A DNA stretch of 64,000 nt from Ciceribacter sichuanensis (GTDB taxonomy: Bacteria > Pseudomonadota > Alphaproteobacteria > Rhizobiales > Rhizobiaceae). The notes under the pieces are model-generated. The model had not been told where the DNA came from, searched no databases, and saw only the letters and a program-made list of their open reading frames with translations. Position 1 is the stretch's first letter. Each line of letters opens with the position of its first letter. The DNA is taken from assembly GCF_024055605.1 (NCBI RefSeq), contig NZ_JAMXLX010000006.1:310001-374000 (forward strand), read 5' to 3'. A program made the translations under genes and the position numbers. Below are positions 34,439-43,482 of this stretch, in pieces.

Positions 34439-34872
34439 GCCTTTTCACCATCCTGAACGGTCCGAACCTTAACCTGCTGGGACAGCGCCAGCCGGAAATC
34501 TATGGCCGGGAGACGCTTTCGGATGTCGAGGCGGCCTGCCGGGAGATTGCGCAGGCTGCGGGCCATGAAATCTTCTTTGCCCAGAGCAACCGCGAATACG
34601 AGCTGATCGACTGGATCCACGATGCCCGCGGCAAGTCCGCCGGCATCGTCATCAATCCGGGGGCCTTTACCCACACGTCCGTCGCGATCCTCGATGCGCT
34701 CAACACCTTCGAGGCGCCGGTGATCGAGGTGCATATCTCCAACATTCACAAGCGGGAGGTTTTCCGCCACCATTCCTATGTGTCGACGCGGGCGGAAGGC
34801 GTGATCGCCGGTCTCGGCGTGGAAGGCTACGAGATGGCGCTTCGCCACCTCATCGGCCGTCTTTCTCGATAG
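34435..34872 (+). CDS. aroQ: type II 3-dehydroquinate dehydratase
   Basis: The 145-residue enzyme has NGPNLNLLG at the N-terminus, the flexible lid with Tyr/Arg around [14 protein letters not shown], a catalytic His near [13 protein letters not shown] and a phosphate-type site [20 protein letters not shown]. It converts 3-dehydroquinate to 3-dehydroshikimate. The catabolic (quinate-utilising) version in rhizobia and fungi is type II, as here. Translation is coupled to the dehydrogenase gene by ATGA overlap. Its last 23 bases overlap the convergent TetR gene. Confidence 0.95.
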   Translation: MSLFTILNGPNLNLLGQRQPEIYGRETLSDVEAACREIAQAAGHEIFFAQSNREYELIDWIHDARGKSAGIVINPGAFTHTSVAILDALNTFEAPVIEVHISNIHKREVFRHHSYVSTRAEGVIAGLGVEGYEMALRHLIGRLSR

Positions 34873-35554
34873 CGCCGATATGTTCGGCCTTCAGCACATA
34901 GCGCAACACCATGTCGGCGGCGTGGCGCGACAGCGTTTCCTGTCCCTGAGGGGTGAACAGGCCATCGCCGAAGATGAATGCGAAGGTGGCGGCGTTCGAT
35001 ACGTTGAAGAAGGACAGCGCGCTGATCTGCCAATGCAGTTCCAGGGGGTCGACGCCGTCGCGGAACACGCCGCTCTCCTTCCCGCGCCTCAAGACCCCCT
35101 CCAGAGCTTCGATCGCCGGGCGGTTCAGCCCGCGAATGGTCTCGGAAAGCTGCATGTGGCGGCCGTGATGGATGTTCTCGATCATCACCATGCGGATGAA
35201 ATCCGGGTTGCGCCGGTGGTGCTCGAAGGTGAAGCGACAGAGCTTGTCGAGGGCGGCGACCGGCTCCAGCCCGTCCAGCTCCAGCCCGCTTTCGCCGCCG
35301 CGCACCTTGCCATAGGCCTCGTCCAGAACGTGCTGGTAAAGCCCCTCCTTGTCGCCGAAATAATAGTAGATCATGCGCTTGGACGTGCGCGTGCGGGCCG
35401 CGATCTCATCGATCCGCGCGCCGGAAAGGCCGTTCTGGGAGAATTCCTCCATCGCGACCGACAGGATATCGCGGCGAACGCCTTCGGGATCGCGTTTCGC
35501 CTGCCGGGGTTCCCGGGCTTCCTTGCCGTCGCTCGCCGCAGCGTTCGCTTTCAT
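34850..35554 (-). CDS. TetR-family regulator of the quinate locus
   Basis: The 234-residue protein has an HTH in [52 protein letters not shown] and a C-terminal domain with [25 protein letters not shown]. It is divergent from the quiC-like gene and convergent with aroQ. Matching operator-like sequences precede the two catabolic transcription units, so it most likely represses both and responds to quinate, shikimate or protocatechuate. TetR/AcrR regulators of quinate genes (QuiR-like) exist, but I cannot verify orthology. Confidence 0.88.
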   Translation of the reverse strand: MKANAAASDGKEAREPRQAKRDPEGVRRDILSVAMEEFSQNGLSGARIDEIAARTRTSKRMIYYYFGDKEGLYQHVLDEAYGKVRGGESGLELDGLEPVAALDKLCRFTFEHHRRNPDFIRMVMIENIHHGRHMQLSETIRGLNRPAIEALEGVLRRGKESGVFRDGVDPLELHWQISALSFFNVSNAATFAFIFGDGLFTPQGQETLSRHAADMVLRYVLKAEHIGAIEKDGR

Positions 35555-35596
35555 CGTCCATCCATCGCCGGGCTGGCCACGGGCTGCCCTTGTATT

Positions 35597-35610
35597 AACT
35601 AACTAGTACA
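35597..35610 (+). promoter_or_regulatory. TetR operator between regulator and quiC-like gene
   Basis: AACTAACTAGTACA, 23 bases before the quiC-like ATG, matches the operator-like site at 30159-30172 in 13 of 14 positions. Flanking TGTA and TACA ends add dyad symmetry. It would control both the tetR and quiC-like genes. Confidence 0.65.
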
Positions 35611-35632
35611 TAAAGCCGGAAAGGAAGGCAAT

Positions 35633-37567
35633 ATGGCCAGCTACGAGACAGGCAGACAGCGCGTGAAGATGCGGACCTCGATAGCGACCGTATCGATCAG
35701 CGGGGATTTCCCGGAAAAGCTTGCGGCGATCGCCAAGGCGGGCTTCACCGGCGTCGAGATCTTCGAGAACGATTTCCTCACCCACGACGCCTCGCCGCGG
35801 GAAGTCGCCGGCATGGCGCGCGATCAGGGACTGGAGATCACCCTGTTCCAGCCCTTCCGCGATTTCGAGGGCATGCCGGAGCCGCAGCGCGCCCGCGTCT
35901 TCGACCGGGCCGAGCGCAAGTTCGACATCATGGGCGAACTGGGCACCGACCTGATGCTGATCTGCTCCAACGTTTCGCCGATCTCGCTTGGCGGCATCGA
36001 CCGGGCGGCCGCCGATTTCCACGAGCTTGGCGAGCGGGCGGCCAAACACGGCGTGCGCGTCGGCTACGAGGCGCTGGCCTGGGGCCGCCACATCAACGAC
36101 CACCGCGACGCCTGGGAGATCGTGCGCCGCGCCGGGCACGACAATATCGGCATCATCCTCGACAGCTTCCACACGCTGTCGCGCAAGATCGACGTCAACA
36201 GCATCCGGGCGATCCCCGGCGACAAGATCTTCATCGTGCAGCTTGCCGATGCGCCGCTGATCGACATGGACCTGCTCTACTGGAGCCGGCACTTCCGCAA
36301 CATGCCGGGCGAAGGCGACCTGCCGGTGGTGGACTTCATGCGCGCCGTCGCCGCGACCGGCTATGACGGGCCGCTGTCGCTGGAGATCTTCAACGACCAG
36401 TTCCGTGGCGGCTCGGCCCGGGCGATTGCCGAGGACGGCCATCGCTCGCTCGTCTACATCATGGATCAGGTGAAGCGGCTGGAACCCGATATCCGCATCG
36501 AGGTGCCGGACATGCCGGCGCGTGTGGCGGCCAGGGGCGTGGAGTTCGTGGAATTCGTCGCGGGCCCCTCGGAAAAGGCCAATCTGGAGGAGCTTCTCTC
36601 CTCCCTCGGCTTTGCCCGCACCGGCGGCCATCTCAACCGCAAGGTGGATCTCTACACCCAGGGCGACATCCGCATCGTCATCAACAGCGATATCGGCAGC
36701 GACAGCTTTGCCGGCGCTTCCTATTCGGTGCACGGCGCCAATGCCTATGCCTTCGGAATGAAGGTGGAGGATGCGGAGGCCACGGTGCTGAGGGCCGCAG
36801 CCCTTGGCGCTCCTGTCTTTGCCGAGCCGCGCCATGAGGGCGAGGTGGCGGTTCCGGCGATCCAGGGCGTGGGCAATGGCGTCATCTATTTCCTCGACGA
36901 CACGCCGCCGCTCACCTCGATCTGGACGAACGAGTTTACCCCCGTCGATGCAAAACCCGCCGGAAACGCAGGGCTGACCCGCATCGACCATATCGCCCAG
37001 ACCACGCGCTATGACGAGATGCTGACATGGCTCTTGTTCTACACCTCGATCTTCGAGACGCGGCGGACCCCGATGGTCGACGTGGTCGATCCGGGCGGGC
37101 TGGTGCGCAGTCAGGCGGTGGAAAGCCTCGACGGTCACGGCTTCCGCCTGACCATGAACGGTGCGGACAGCCGCAAGACCTTTGCCGGCAAGTTCCTGGC
37201 GGAGAGCTTCGGCACCAGCATCCAGCACATCGCCTTCGCCACGGACGATATCTTCGTCACGGCGCGAAACCTGACGGCACTAGGCTTTCAGGCGCTGCCG
37301 ATCTCGCGCAACTATTATGACGATCTCGAAGCCCGGTTCGGGCTGGAGCCGGATTTCTCCGACGCGCTGAGGGCCGCAAGCATTCTTTACGACCGCGACG
37401 AGGGCGGTGAGTATTTCCAGATCTACAGCCGCACCTTCGGCGAGGGCTTCTTCTTCGAGATCGTCGAGCGGCGCGGCAATTACGGCGGCTACGGCGCGAT
37501 GAACGCCCCCTTCCGCATCGCAGCCCAGCGACGCCTGTTCCGGCCCGAGGGCATGCCGAGGGAGTGA
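35633..37567 (+). CDS. quiC: 3-dehydroshikimate dehydratase fused to HPPD-like domain
   Basis: A 644-residue two-domain enzyme. Residues about 1-290 form a TIM-barrel of the xylose-isomerase-like type with putative metal ligands Glu (GYEALAW), Asp (IILDSFH), Gln (FIVQLAD) and Glu (LSLEIFND), the set known for dehydroshikimate dehydratase. Residues about 300-644 are VOC modules like 4-hydroxyphenylpyruvate dioxygenase, with ligands in TRIDHIAQ, QHIAFATDD and FEIVERRG. It makes protocatechuate from 3-dehydroshikimate. The role of the second domain is unresolved. Ribosome site GGAAGG. The start at ATG 35669 is an alternative. Confidence 0.92.
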   Translation: MASYETGRQRVKMRTSIATVSISGDFPEKLAAIAKAGFTGVEIFENDFLTHDASPREVAGMARDQGLEITLFQPFRDFEGMPEPQRARVFDRAERKFDIMGELGTDLMLICSNVSPISLGGIDRAAADFHELGERAAKHGVRVGYEALAWGRHINDHRDAWEIVRRAGHDNIGIILDSFHTLSRKIDVNSIRAIPGDKIFIVQLADAPLIDMDLLYWSRHFRNMPGEGDLPVVDFMRAVAATGYDGPLSLEIFNDQFRGGSARAIAEDGHRSLVYIMDQVKRLEPDIRIEVPDMPARVAARGVEFVEFVAGPSEKANLEELLSSLGFARTGGHLNRKVDLYTQGDIRIVINSDIGSDSFAGASYSVHGANAYAFGMKVEDAEATVLRAAALGAPVFAEPRHEGEVAVPAIQGVGNGVIYFLDDTPPLTSIWTNEFTPVDAKPAGNAGLTRIDHIAQTTRYDEMLTWLLFYTSIFETRRTPMVDVVDPGGLVRSQAVESLDGHGFRLTMNGADSRKTFAGKFLAESFGTSIQHIAFATDDIFVTARNLTALGFQALPISRNYYDDLEARFGLEPDFSDALRAASILYDRDEGGEYFQIYSRTFGEGFFFEIVERRGNYGGYGAMNAPFRIAAQRRLFRPEGMPRE

Positions 37568-37575
37568 GGCAGAAG

Positions 37576-37593
37576 CGGCCGGCAATCCGGCCG
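37576..37593 (+). terminator. hairpin between convergent quiC and lrp genes
   Basis: Perfect 7-bp stem CGGCCGG / CCGGCCG with loop CAAT, ten bases after the quiC-like stop. It lies between convergent genes and may serve both strands. No T-run. Confidence 0.5.
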
Positions 37594-37633
37594 TTGAGAG
37601 CCGCCTTGCCTTCCGGCGGGTTACCGGGACAGT

Positions 37634-38071
37634 TCAGACGGAACTGAGCAGCAGGCTCGTTTCGCTGTTCGAGACACCATCGATCATGCGCACCTCGCGC
37701 AGCACCCGGTCGAAATCGGAGAGGCTGCCGGCGCGGATATTGGCGATCAGGTCCCAGTTGCCGTTGGTGGTGTGCAGCGAGGAAATCTCGGGGATGCCGT
37801 GCAGCTTGCGGATGACCTGCGTCGTCGACTTGCCGATCACCTCGATCATCATCACCGCATGCACCGAGCGGTCGTCATAATCCTCCCGCACCCGGACCGT
37901 GAAGCCGAGCAGCGTGCCGGTCCCCGTCAGCCGGTCCAGCCGGTTCTGCACCGTGCCGCGCGCCACGCCGAGCGCATCGGAAAGCTTGGCGAGCGAGGCC
38001 CGCCCGTCGATGCGCAGATGGGCGATGATGCGGCGGTCGAGTTCGTCGGGGATGTATTTGGCGACGCTCAT
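37634..38071 (-). CDS. Lrp/AsnC-family regulator
   Basis: The 145-residue protein (from ATG 38071, GGGAGCG upstream; frame open to 38116) has an HTH (DELDRRIIAHLRIDGRASLAKLSDALGVARGTVQNRLDRLTGTGTLLGF) and a C-terminal RAM domain (HAVMMIEVIGKSTTQVIRKLHGIPEISSLHTTNGNWDLIANI). It is divergent from an ornithine cyclodeaminase gene, the usual layout for an amino-acid-responsive regulator controlling it. An AT-rich region of about 100 bases with a good promoter separates them. Confidence 0.93.
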   Translation of the reverse strand: MSVAKYIPDELDRRIIAHLRIDGRASLAKLSDALGVARGTVQNRLDRLTGTGTLLGFTVRVREDYDDRSVHAVMMIEVIGKSTTQVIRKLHGIPEISSLHTTNGNWDLIANIRAGSLSDFDRVLREVRMIDGVSNSETSLLLSSV

Positions 38072-38120
38072 GGGTTCGCTCCCGGCTTTATGGATGGATT
38101 TTGGCAATATTGACAATTCT

Positions 38121-38149
38121 ACTATACAATTTGCTCATATTTCTGGCAA
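38121..38149 (-). promoter_or_regulatory. lrp promoter
   Basis: On the minus strand -35 TTGCCA (38149-38144) and -10 TATAGT (38126-38121) are 17 bases apart, in an AT-rich segment shared with the divergent cyclodeaminase promoter. Confidence 0.55.
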
Positions 38150-38226
38150 AAACAACATGGTTTTGCGATTTCGGTTAGCGGAGGCATCTTGCTAACCTGG
38201 GCTTTGACCAAGCCAAGGAACCGTCC

Positions 38227-39273
38227 ATGCCGCAATCGCCCTCCGAAAAGGCTCTCATTCCCTTCGTCAGCGTCGAGAACATGATGCGCCTCGTCCATCA
38301 CGTCGGCATCGAGACGATGCTTGTCGAGCTGACGGATGTGATCGAGGAGGATTTCCGCCGTTGGGAGAGTTTCGACAAGACGCCGCGCATCGCCTCCCAT
38401 TCGCGCGAAGGGGTGATCGAGCTGATGCCGACTTCCGACGGCGTCCTCTACGGCTTCAAATATGTCAACGGCCATCCGAGCAACAAGGTGGAAGGGTTGC
38501 AGACGGTGACCGCCTTCGGCCTGCTGGCGAAGGTTTCGACCGGCTATCCGGTGCTTTTGACCGAAATGACCCTGCTGACCGCGCTTCGCACGGCGGCGAC
38601 CTCGGCCATGGCGGCGCGTCATCTCGCGCCGAAGGGGGCGAAGGTCATGGCGATGATCGGAAACGGGGCGCAGGCCGAATTCCAGGCGCTGGCGATGAAG
38701 GTCGTGCTCGGCATCGAGGAAGTCAGGCTCTACGACATCGACCGCCGGGCAACGGAAAAGACGGTCCGCAATCTCGAAGGGTCCGGCCTGCGCGTCACCG
38801 CCTGCACCTCGGCGCAGTCGGCCATCGAGGGTGCCGCGATCATCACCACCTGCACCGCCGACAAGCAGTTCGCCACCATCCTCACCGACAACATGGTCGG
38901 CGCCGGCGTGCATATCAACGCCATCGGCGGCGACTGCCCCGGCAAGACGGAACTGCACCGCGACATTCTTCTCCGCGCCGACACCTTCGTCGAATATCCG
39001 CCGCAGACCCGCATCGAGGGCGAGATCCAGCAGATGGCGCCGGATTATCCGGTGACCGAACTCTGGCGCGTGGTGCGCGGCGAGGCCGAGGGACGGCGCG
39101 ACGCAAGCCAGATCACCCTTTTCGACTCGGTCGGCTTCGCCACCGAGGATTTCTCCGCCCTGCGTTATGTCCGCGAAAAGCTCAAGGGCACCGATTTCTA
39201 TCAGGAAATCGACATCATCGCCGACCCCGACGACCCGCGCGATTTGTTCGGGATGTTGCAGCGGGCGCGGTGA
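38227..39273 (+). CDS. ornithine cyclodeaminase
   Basis: The 348-residue member of the OCD/mu-crystallin family contains SREGVIELMP, substrate-region GFKYVNGHPSNKVEGLQTV, the NAD-binding loop IGNGAQAEFQ and FDSVGFATEDFSALRYV. It converts ornithine to proline with release of ammonia, using NAD. The substrate-binding Asp of OCD corresponds to GGDCPGKTEL. AAGGAA lies before the ATG. It is paired with the divergent Lrp-type regulator. It could alternatively act on a related amino acid. Confidence 0.9.
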   Translation: MPQSPSEKALIPFVSVENMMRLVHHVGIETMLVELTDVIEEDFRRWESFDKTPRIASHSREGVIELMPTSDGVLYGFKYVNGHPSNKVEGLQTVTAFGLLAKVSTGYPVLLTEMTLLTALRTAATSAMAARHLAPKGAKVMAMIGNGAQAEFQALAMKVVLGIEEVRLYDIDRRATEKTVRNLEGSGLRVTACTSAQSAIEGAAIITTCTADKQFATILTDNMVGAGVHINAIGGDCPGKTELHRDILLRADTFVEYPPQTRIEGEIQQMAPDYPVTELWRVVRGEAEGRRDASQITLFDSVGFATEDFSALRYVREKLKGTDFYQEIDIIADPDDPRDLFGMLQRAR

Positions 39274-39436
39274 GAAGGGGTGGGGTTGCAAGCGCGTTTG
39301 TAGTCCGCTTTTGGGCCGGGAGCGGAAGGTCCGGATCGAGCCCCATGAGTCATTCCAGGCTGTCGGCGGTTCTGTTCAGCTGGCTGTGCGACTCGCTTTG
39401 CCCATGCTACGAATTCGTCAGATCGTGGAGCGAAGA

Positions 39437-40483
39437 ATGTTTAAGCGGAAGACGGTTTTCATCGTAGGAGCTGGCGGCAGCTATAACCTTCGTTTGCCGG
39501 TGGGTGACGGCTTGAAGTACGAAATTGCTAAACGGCTTAGCTTCTCGTTCAAGCACGGACAGGAGCTCGTGTCGGGCGACTCTGGGATCGCCGAGGCAAT
39601 GGCGCGGATTTCGCAGGACGTAAACGGCAACAGCGATATTTCGGTACTGACCAGAGCCGGACGCGAAGTTGCAACAGCCATGTCACAAGCCATTTCAATT
39701 GATAACTACCTGCATACCCACGCCGACGACCTGCATATTATCCTCGCGGGGAAGCTGGGCATTGCCTCAAGCATACTTGCTGCTGAACGGGGCAGCATCA
39801 TCTACGGCGACCCCCGCAGCGGCAAGAATTTCGGCTTCAAGGACATGCCATCGGTCTGGCAGAATACCTTTTGCCAGATGCTCACCGAGCAGCTTCAGAG
39901 GTCAGATATTGAGTATGTTTTCGACAACGTGAGCTTCATCACCTTCAACTACGACCGGTGCCTCGAACACTACATTTCCAATTGGCTTTCGACGTATATG
40001 CGTATGCCTCTTCAGGAAATTCAGCTGCTTATGCAGGACTTAAAGATAATCCATCCTTACGGGCAGGTCGGCCGCCTGCCCTGGCAAGGCAACCCCAGTG
40101 ACGGCGTTGCCTTCGGTGACGATGCTGACGGCGGCAACCTGCCAGCCATCGCGAACCAGCTCCGTACCTTTACCGAGCGGTCGGATGACCGCGCCATGCT
40201 TGCACGCATGCGGAAAACCATATCAGAAGCCGAACAAGTGGTTTATTTGGGCTTTGCCTACGGCGCTATGAATATGGAACTTCTCAAGATCGAAGACGAC
40301 GGCCCTGAAAAGCAGGTCTATGGAACCACACTCGGCATGTCACAGCAAAACGCGGCGGCGGCTCTTGAGGACATCAAGAAATCCCTTTGGCATCACATGA
40401 AATCGCGGGTGACTGACAGCTACCTCCACAACACAACGTGTGACGACCTATTAAAGGATAACTGGAGAGCATTGACAGCATAG
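39437..40483 (+). CDS. SIR2-like domain protein, possible antiphage NADase
   Basis: The frame opens at 39167 inside the ocd gene, but ATG 39437 has GGAG seven bases upstream and starts just before VFIVGAGGSYNLRLPVGDGL. The 348-residue protein shows SIR2-family features: nucleotide loop GAGGS (11-15), SIDNYLHTHADD, FITFNYDR (168-174) and a candidate catalytic His in IIHPYGQVG (206). SIR2-like proteins of this kind often deplete NAD in phage defence. GC and codon use look lower than in both neighbours, suggesting transfer. No partner gene is adjacent. Confidence 0.8.
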   Translation: MFKRKTVFIVGAGGSYNLRLPVGDGLKYEIAKRLSFSFKHGQELVSGDSGIAEAMARISQDVNGNSDISVLTRAGREVATAMSQAISIDNYLHTHADDLHIILAGKLGIASSILAAERGSIIYGDPRSGKNFGFKDMPSVWQNTFCQMLTEQLQRSDIEYVFDNVSFITFNYDRCLEHYISNWLSTYMRMPLQEIQLLMQDLKIIHPYGQVGRLPWQGNPSDGVAFGDDADGGNLPAIANQLRTFTERSDDRAMLARMRKTISEAEQVVYLGFAYGAMNMELLKIEDDGPEKQVYGTTLGMSQQNAAAALEDIKKSLWHHMKSRVTDSYLHNTTCDDLLKDNWRALTA

Positions 40484-40707
40484 ATGTTCGTACTTCCAGA
40501 CCCCCTCGCCACCTTTACCGTTTGAGTCTGCGGCGAGATCGGAGAGGCCGGAGCGCGGGCGGGGGCAACCACCACGTCAGGATTGCTTGACGCGGATTTT
40601 CGCTAAACGCATTTTCCGGTAATCCCGGGAGTAATGTCCATTTATGGGTGGATAAGAACGGTCATGGAACGTCTGTAACGAAGGCGCAAAGCGTCGTCCC
40701 ACCCCCT

Positions 40708-41103
40708 TCAGAGCCTCTCCACCGGCCCCTCCTCCGCCCGCTCGCCGGCAGCCTTGCCGATCCCGCCCGGCACGCCGTTCTTGCCTTCGGTGCGGTCGCG
40801 GTAGAGGGCGGCGCGGGCGAGCAGCAGGAAGGTGACCGGGGTGGTGACGGTGACGAACAGGCCGATCAGGAGTTCGTGCAGCACCGGCTTCTGCAGGGAG
40901 AAGCTGAAATAGAGCATGGATGCGACCATCACGCCGCCGATGCCCCAGCTGGTGCCGAGGGTGGGCGCGTGGATGCGTTCGTAGAAGGTCCCAAGCCGCA
41001 GGAAGCCGATGGCGCCGATCAGCGCCAGCGACGCCCCGAGCAGCAGGAAGAAGGCGACGCCGATGGCGACGGCAAGCGGAATATCTGCTGCGGGCTGTAT
41101 CAT
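40708..41103 (-). CDS. mrpG: Mrp antiporter subunit G
   Basis: The 131-residue membrane protein has three helices and the MrpG pattern LLGASLALIGAIGFLRLGTFYERIHAPTLGTSWG. The charged C-terminal tail (AGERAEEGPVERL) is typical. It is the last gene of the Mrp operon, overlapping mrpF by four bases. The complex exchanges Na+ or K+ for protons across the inner membrane; rhizobial versions are called Pha or Sha. Confidence 0.95.
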   Translation of the reverse strand: MIQPAADIPLAVAIGVAFFLLLGASLALIGAIGFLRLGTFYERIHAPTLGTSWGIGGVMVASMLYFSFSLQKPVLHELLIGLFVTVTTPVTFLLLARAALYRDRTEGKNGVPGGIGKAAGERAEEGPVERL

Positions 41104-41381
41104 TCGATCACCTCCCCGCGCATCAGGAACTTGGCGAGCGCCACCGTGGCGACGAAGCCGAGCATGCCGATGACCAGCGCGGCCTCGAAATAGATTACCC
41201 GCCCCGTTCCGATCCCGAAGGTGACGAGCAGCAGCATGGCGTTGATATAGAGCGCATCGAGCCCGATGATCCGGTCCTGCGCGCGCGGTCCGCGGAACAT
41301 GCGCACCGAGACGATCGCCATGGCCGCCGCCAGCATCAGCTGGGCGATGGCGACCGCGGTGAAGATAATGATGGCGCTCAT
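41100..41381 (-). CDS. mrpF: Mrp antiporter subunit F
   Basis: The 93-residue protein has three hydrophobic helices and the family pattern RMFRGPRAQDRIIGLDALYINAML. The conserved Asp of MrpF (AQDRIIGLD) is needed for transport. It overlaps mrpE and mrpG by four bases each, so translation is coupled across the operon. Confidence 0.95.
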   Translation of the reverse strand: MSAIIIFTAVAIAQLMLAAAMAIVSVRMFRGPRAQDRIIGLDALYINAMLLLVTFGIGTGRVIYFEAALVIGMLGFVATVALAKFLMRGEVIE

Positions 41382-41854
41382 GCGAAAATCTCCATCAGCA
41401 GCTTTTCATAGCGGTTCTTGATCGTATTCACCCAGGCCGCCTCGTCGATGACGTCGAGGACGTGCAGGAGCACCGTGCGGTCATTGGAATTGTATTCGAG
41501 CCAGGCCGAGCCCGGCGTGCTGGTGAGGATGACGGCCAGGAACGCCAGTGCCGTGCGGTCTTCCAGCTCCAGCGGAACAGTGATGAAGCAGGACGTGTGT
41601 CCCTCCGGGTGGCCTCTCAGGATGACACTTGCGACGCCGATATTGGAGCGGACGATATCATAGAGGACGATGAAGAGCAGCTTGAACAAGAGGTGCCACT
41701 TCTTCACCTTCGGCCTGTCGGGCCGGAGCGACGCCATGCCCCAGGAGGCGAAGGTGGCGACGATCAGGCCGAGAATGAAATGGCCGAGCGTGAAGCCGTT
41801 GAGCAGCAGCCACATGACGACGAGAAAGAGGGTGAGAACGGGATAGGGAAACAT
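41378..41854 (-). CDS. mrpE: Mrp antiporter subunit E
   Basis: Start at ATG 41854, which overlaps the mrpD stop (TAATG). The longer open frame to 42163 is a shadow of mrpD. The 158-residue protein has an N-terminal hydrophobic region (YPVLTLFLVVMWLLLNG, then HFILGLIVATFASWG) and the MrpE core (DIVRSNIGVASVILRG, AVILTSTPGSAWLE). The Glu-Asp-rich ILTSTPG region is typical of the subunit. It is needed for a stable antiporter assembly. Confidence 0.94.
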   Translation of the reverse strand: MFPYPVLTLFLVVMWLLLNGFTLGHFILGLIVATFASWGMASLRPDRPKVKKWHLLFKLLFIVLYDIVRSNIGVASVILRGHPEGHTSCFITVPLELEDRTALAFLAVILTSTPGSAWLEYNSNDRTVLLHVLDVIDEAAWVNTIKNRYEKLLMEIFA

Positions 41855-43482
41855 TACTTGCCCTCCTCCGTTCCGGACCGGTTGCCGACCCCCGGCATCA
41901 CCGCGGCATTGGTCACTGCGTCGATGTAGATGCTGGGGTTGCTCAGCGTGCGGATCGTCGTATCCATGTACTGCATGGCCGGCCCGGCGCGCACCGTCAG
42001 CGCAAGGGTGAGCGCCAGCAGGAACATCACCGGCACGATCTCGATCACCAGCACGCGCGGCACGGTTCCCTCGATCGACGTCCAGAAGGTGCGGATGCCG
42101 GCGCGGGTCATGGAAATCAGCGCCGCGAGGCCCGAGAGGATGACGAGGATCGAAAGCGTCCACACGGCGGCGGTCGGCGGCACGCCGATGGCGCCCGTTC
42201 CCATCATCGCCGAGAGCATGGCGAACTTGGCGATGAAGCCCGAAAGCGGTGGCAGGCCCGACAGAAGGATGGCGCAGGCCGCAAAGCAGGTGCCGAGGAT
42301 CGCCATGGTGCCCGGCATGGTCACGCCCTCCTCCTCTTCCGGCGCGCCCTCCTCGCCTTCCCCGAAGGCTTCCATGGTGACCGCGAGAACGGCAGCGCCG
42401 GCATCCTGCCCGCGCTCGACAAGCTCGATCAGCATGAAGAAGGCGCTGATCGTCAGCGTCGAGGAGACGAGATAGAGCAGCGCGCCGGAGGACACTGCGC
42501 CGTCATTGATGCCGAGAACCATCAGCAGCGTGCCGGAGGAGACCAGCACCGAGAAGCCGGCGACACGGCCGAGCGCCTGGGAGGCGAGCACGCCGATGAT
42601 GCCGAAGACCATCGTGGCAATGCCGCCGAAGACAAGGAAGCTCGCGCCGAAGCCGGCGGACGGCCCCTCGCCGAACAGCAGCATGGTGAGCCTGAGGATG
42701 ATATAGATGCCGAGCTTGCTGAGGATGGCGAAGACGCCGGCGACGGGTGCCGAAGCCGCGCTGTAGGCCGTCGGCAGCCAGAAGCAGAGCGGCCACATGC
42801 CGGCCTTGATGAGGAAGGCGATGGCGAGCACGGCCGCGCCTGTCTCCATCAGCATGCGGCGGTCCTCTTCGATCTGCGGAATGCGGGCTGCGAGATCGGC
42901 CATGTTGAGCGTGCCGGCGGTGCCGTAGATCAGGCTGACGCCGATCAGGAAGAGCAATGCGGCCGCAAGGTTGACCGCGATATAGTGCAGGCCGGCCTTC
43001 ACCCTCAGCGGGCCCGAGCCATGCAGCAGCAGGCCGTAGGAGGCCGCCAGCATCACCTCGAAGAAGACGAAGAGATTGAACAGGTCGCCGGTCAGGAAAG
43101 CGCCGTTGATGCCCATCAGCAGGAGTTGGAACATGGTGTGGAAATGGGCGCCCACGCCATGCCAGCGGGCAAGCGAGAAGACGAGCGCTGCAATCGCGAC
43201 CACTGCGGTCAGAAGCAGCATCAGGGCGGAAAGCCCGTCCAGCACCAGCACGATGCCGAAGGGGGCGGCCCAGTTGCCGAGCAGATAGACGCCCTCGAAA
43301 CCGTTAGAGCGGTTTTCGATCTCGAACAGGGCGATGGCGACACCGACGAGAATGATCGTCGCGACGAGGCTGATCATCGCCTTGGTCACGCGCTGGCGCT
43401 CGTTGACGAAGAGCAGGATGGCCGCGGCGATCAGCGGAATGAGGATCGGCGCGATGATGAGATGATGGGTCCAGCCGGTCAT
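41854..43482 (-). CDS. mrpD: Mrp antiporter subunit D, acidic loop insertion
   Basis: The 542-residue protein is homologous to complex I NuoN/NuoM antiporter-like subunits and has about 14 helices. A key TM5 Glu region is visible in LFVFFEVMLAASYGLLLHG, and the Lys of the discontinuous helix in AIAFLIKAGMWPLCFWLP. An unusual acidic insert (GEGEEGAPEEEEGVTMP) lies at about residues 372-390 between two helices. The start overlaps the mrpC stop. It forms a proton channel in the inner membrane with MrpA. Confidence 0.95.
   Translation of the reverse strand: MTGWTHHLIIAPILIPLIAAAILLFVNERQRVTKAMISLVATIILVGVAIALFEIENRSNGFEGVYLLGNWAAPFGIVLVLDGLSALMLLLTAVVAIAALVFSLARWHGVGAHFHTMFQLLLMGINGAFLTGDLFNLFVFFEVMLAASYGLLLHGSGPLRVKAGLHYIAVNLAAALLFLIGVSLIYGTAGTLNMADLAARIPQIEEDRRMLMETGAAVLAIAFLIKAGMWPLCFWLPTAYSAASAPVAGVFAILSKLGIYIILRLTMLLFGEGPSAGFGASFLVFGGIATMVFGIIGVLASQALGRVAGFSVLVSSGTLLMVLGINDGAVSSGALLYLVSSTLTISAFFMLIELVERGQDAGAAVLAVTMEAFGEGEEGAPEEEEGVTMPGTMAILGTCFAACAILLSGLPPLSGFIAKFAMLSAMMGTGAIGVPPTAAVWTLSILVILSGLAALISMTRAGIRTFWTSIEGTVPRVLVIEIVPVMFLLALTLALTVRAGPAMQYMDTTIRTLSNPSIYIDAVTNAAVMPGVGNRSGTEEGK

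Noticed and set aside
35603..37228. Minus-strand open frame opposite the quiC-like gene
   Set aside because: Antisense shadow. The plus-strand gene has the metal ligands of two known domains.
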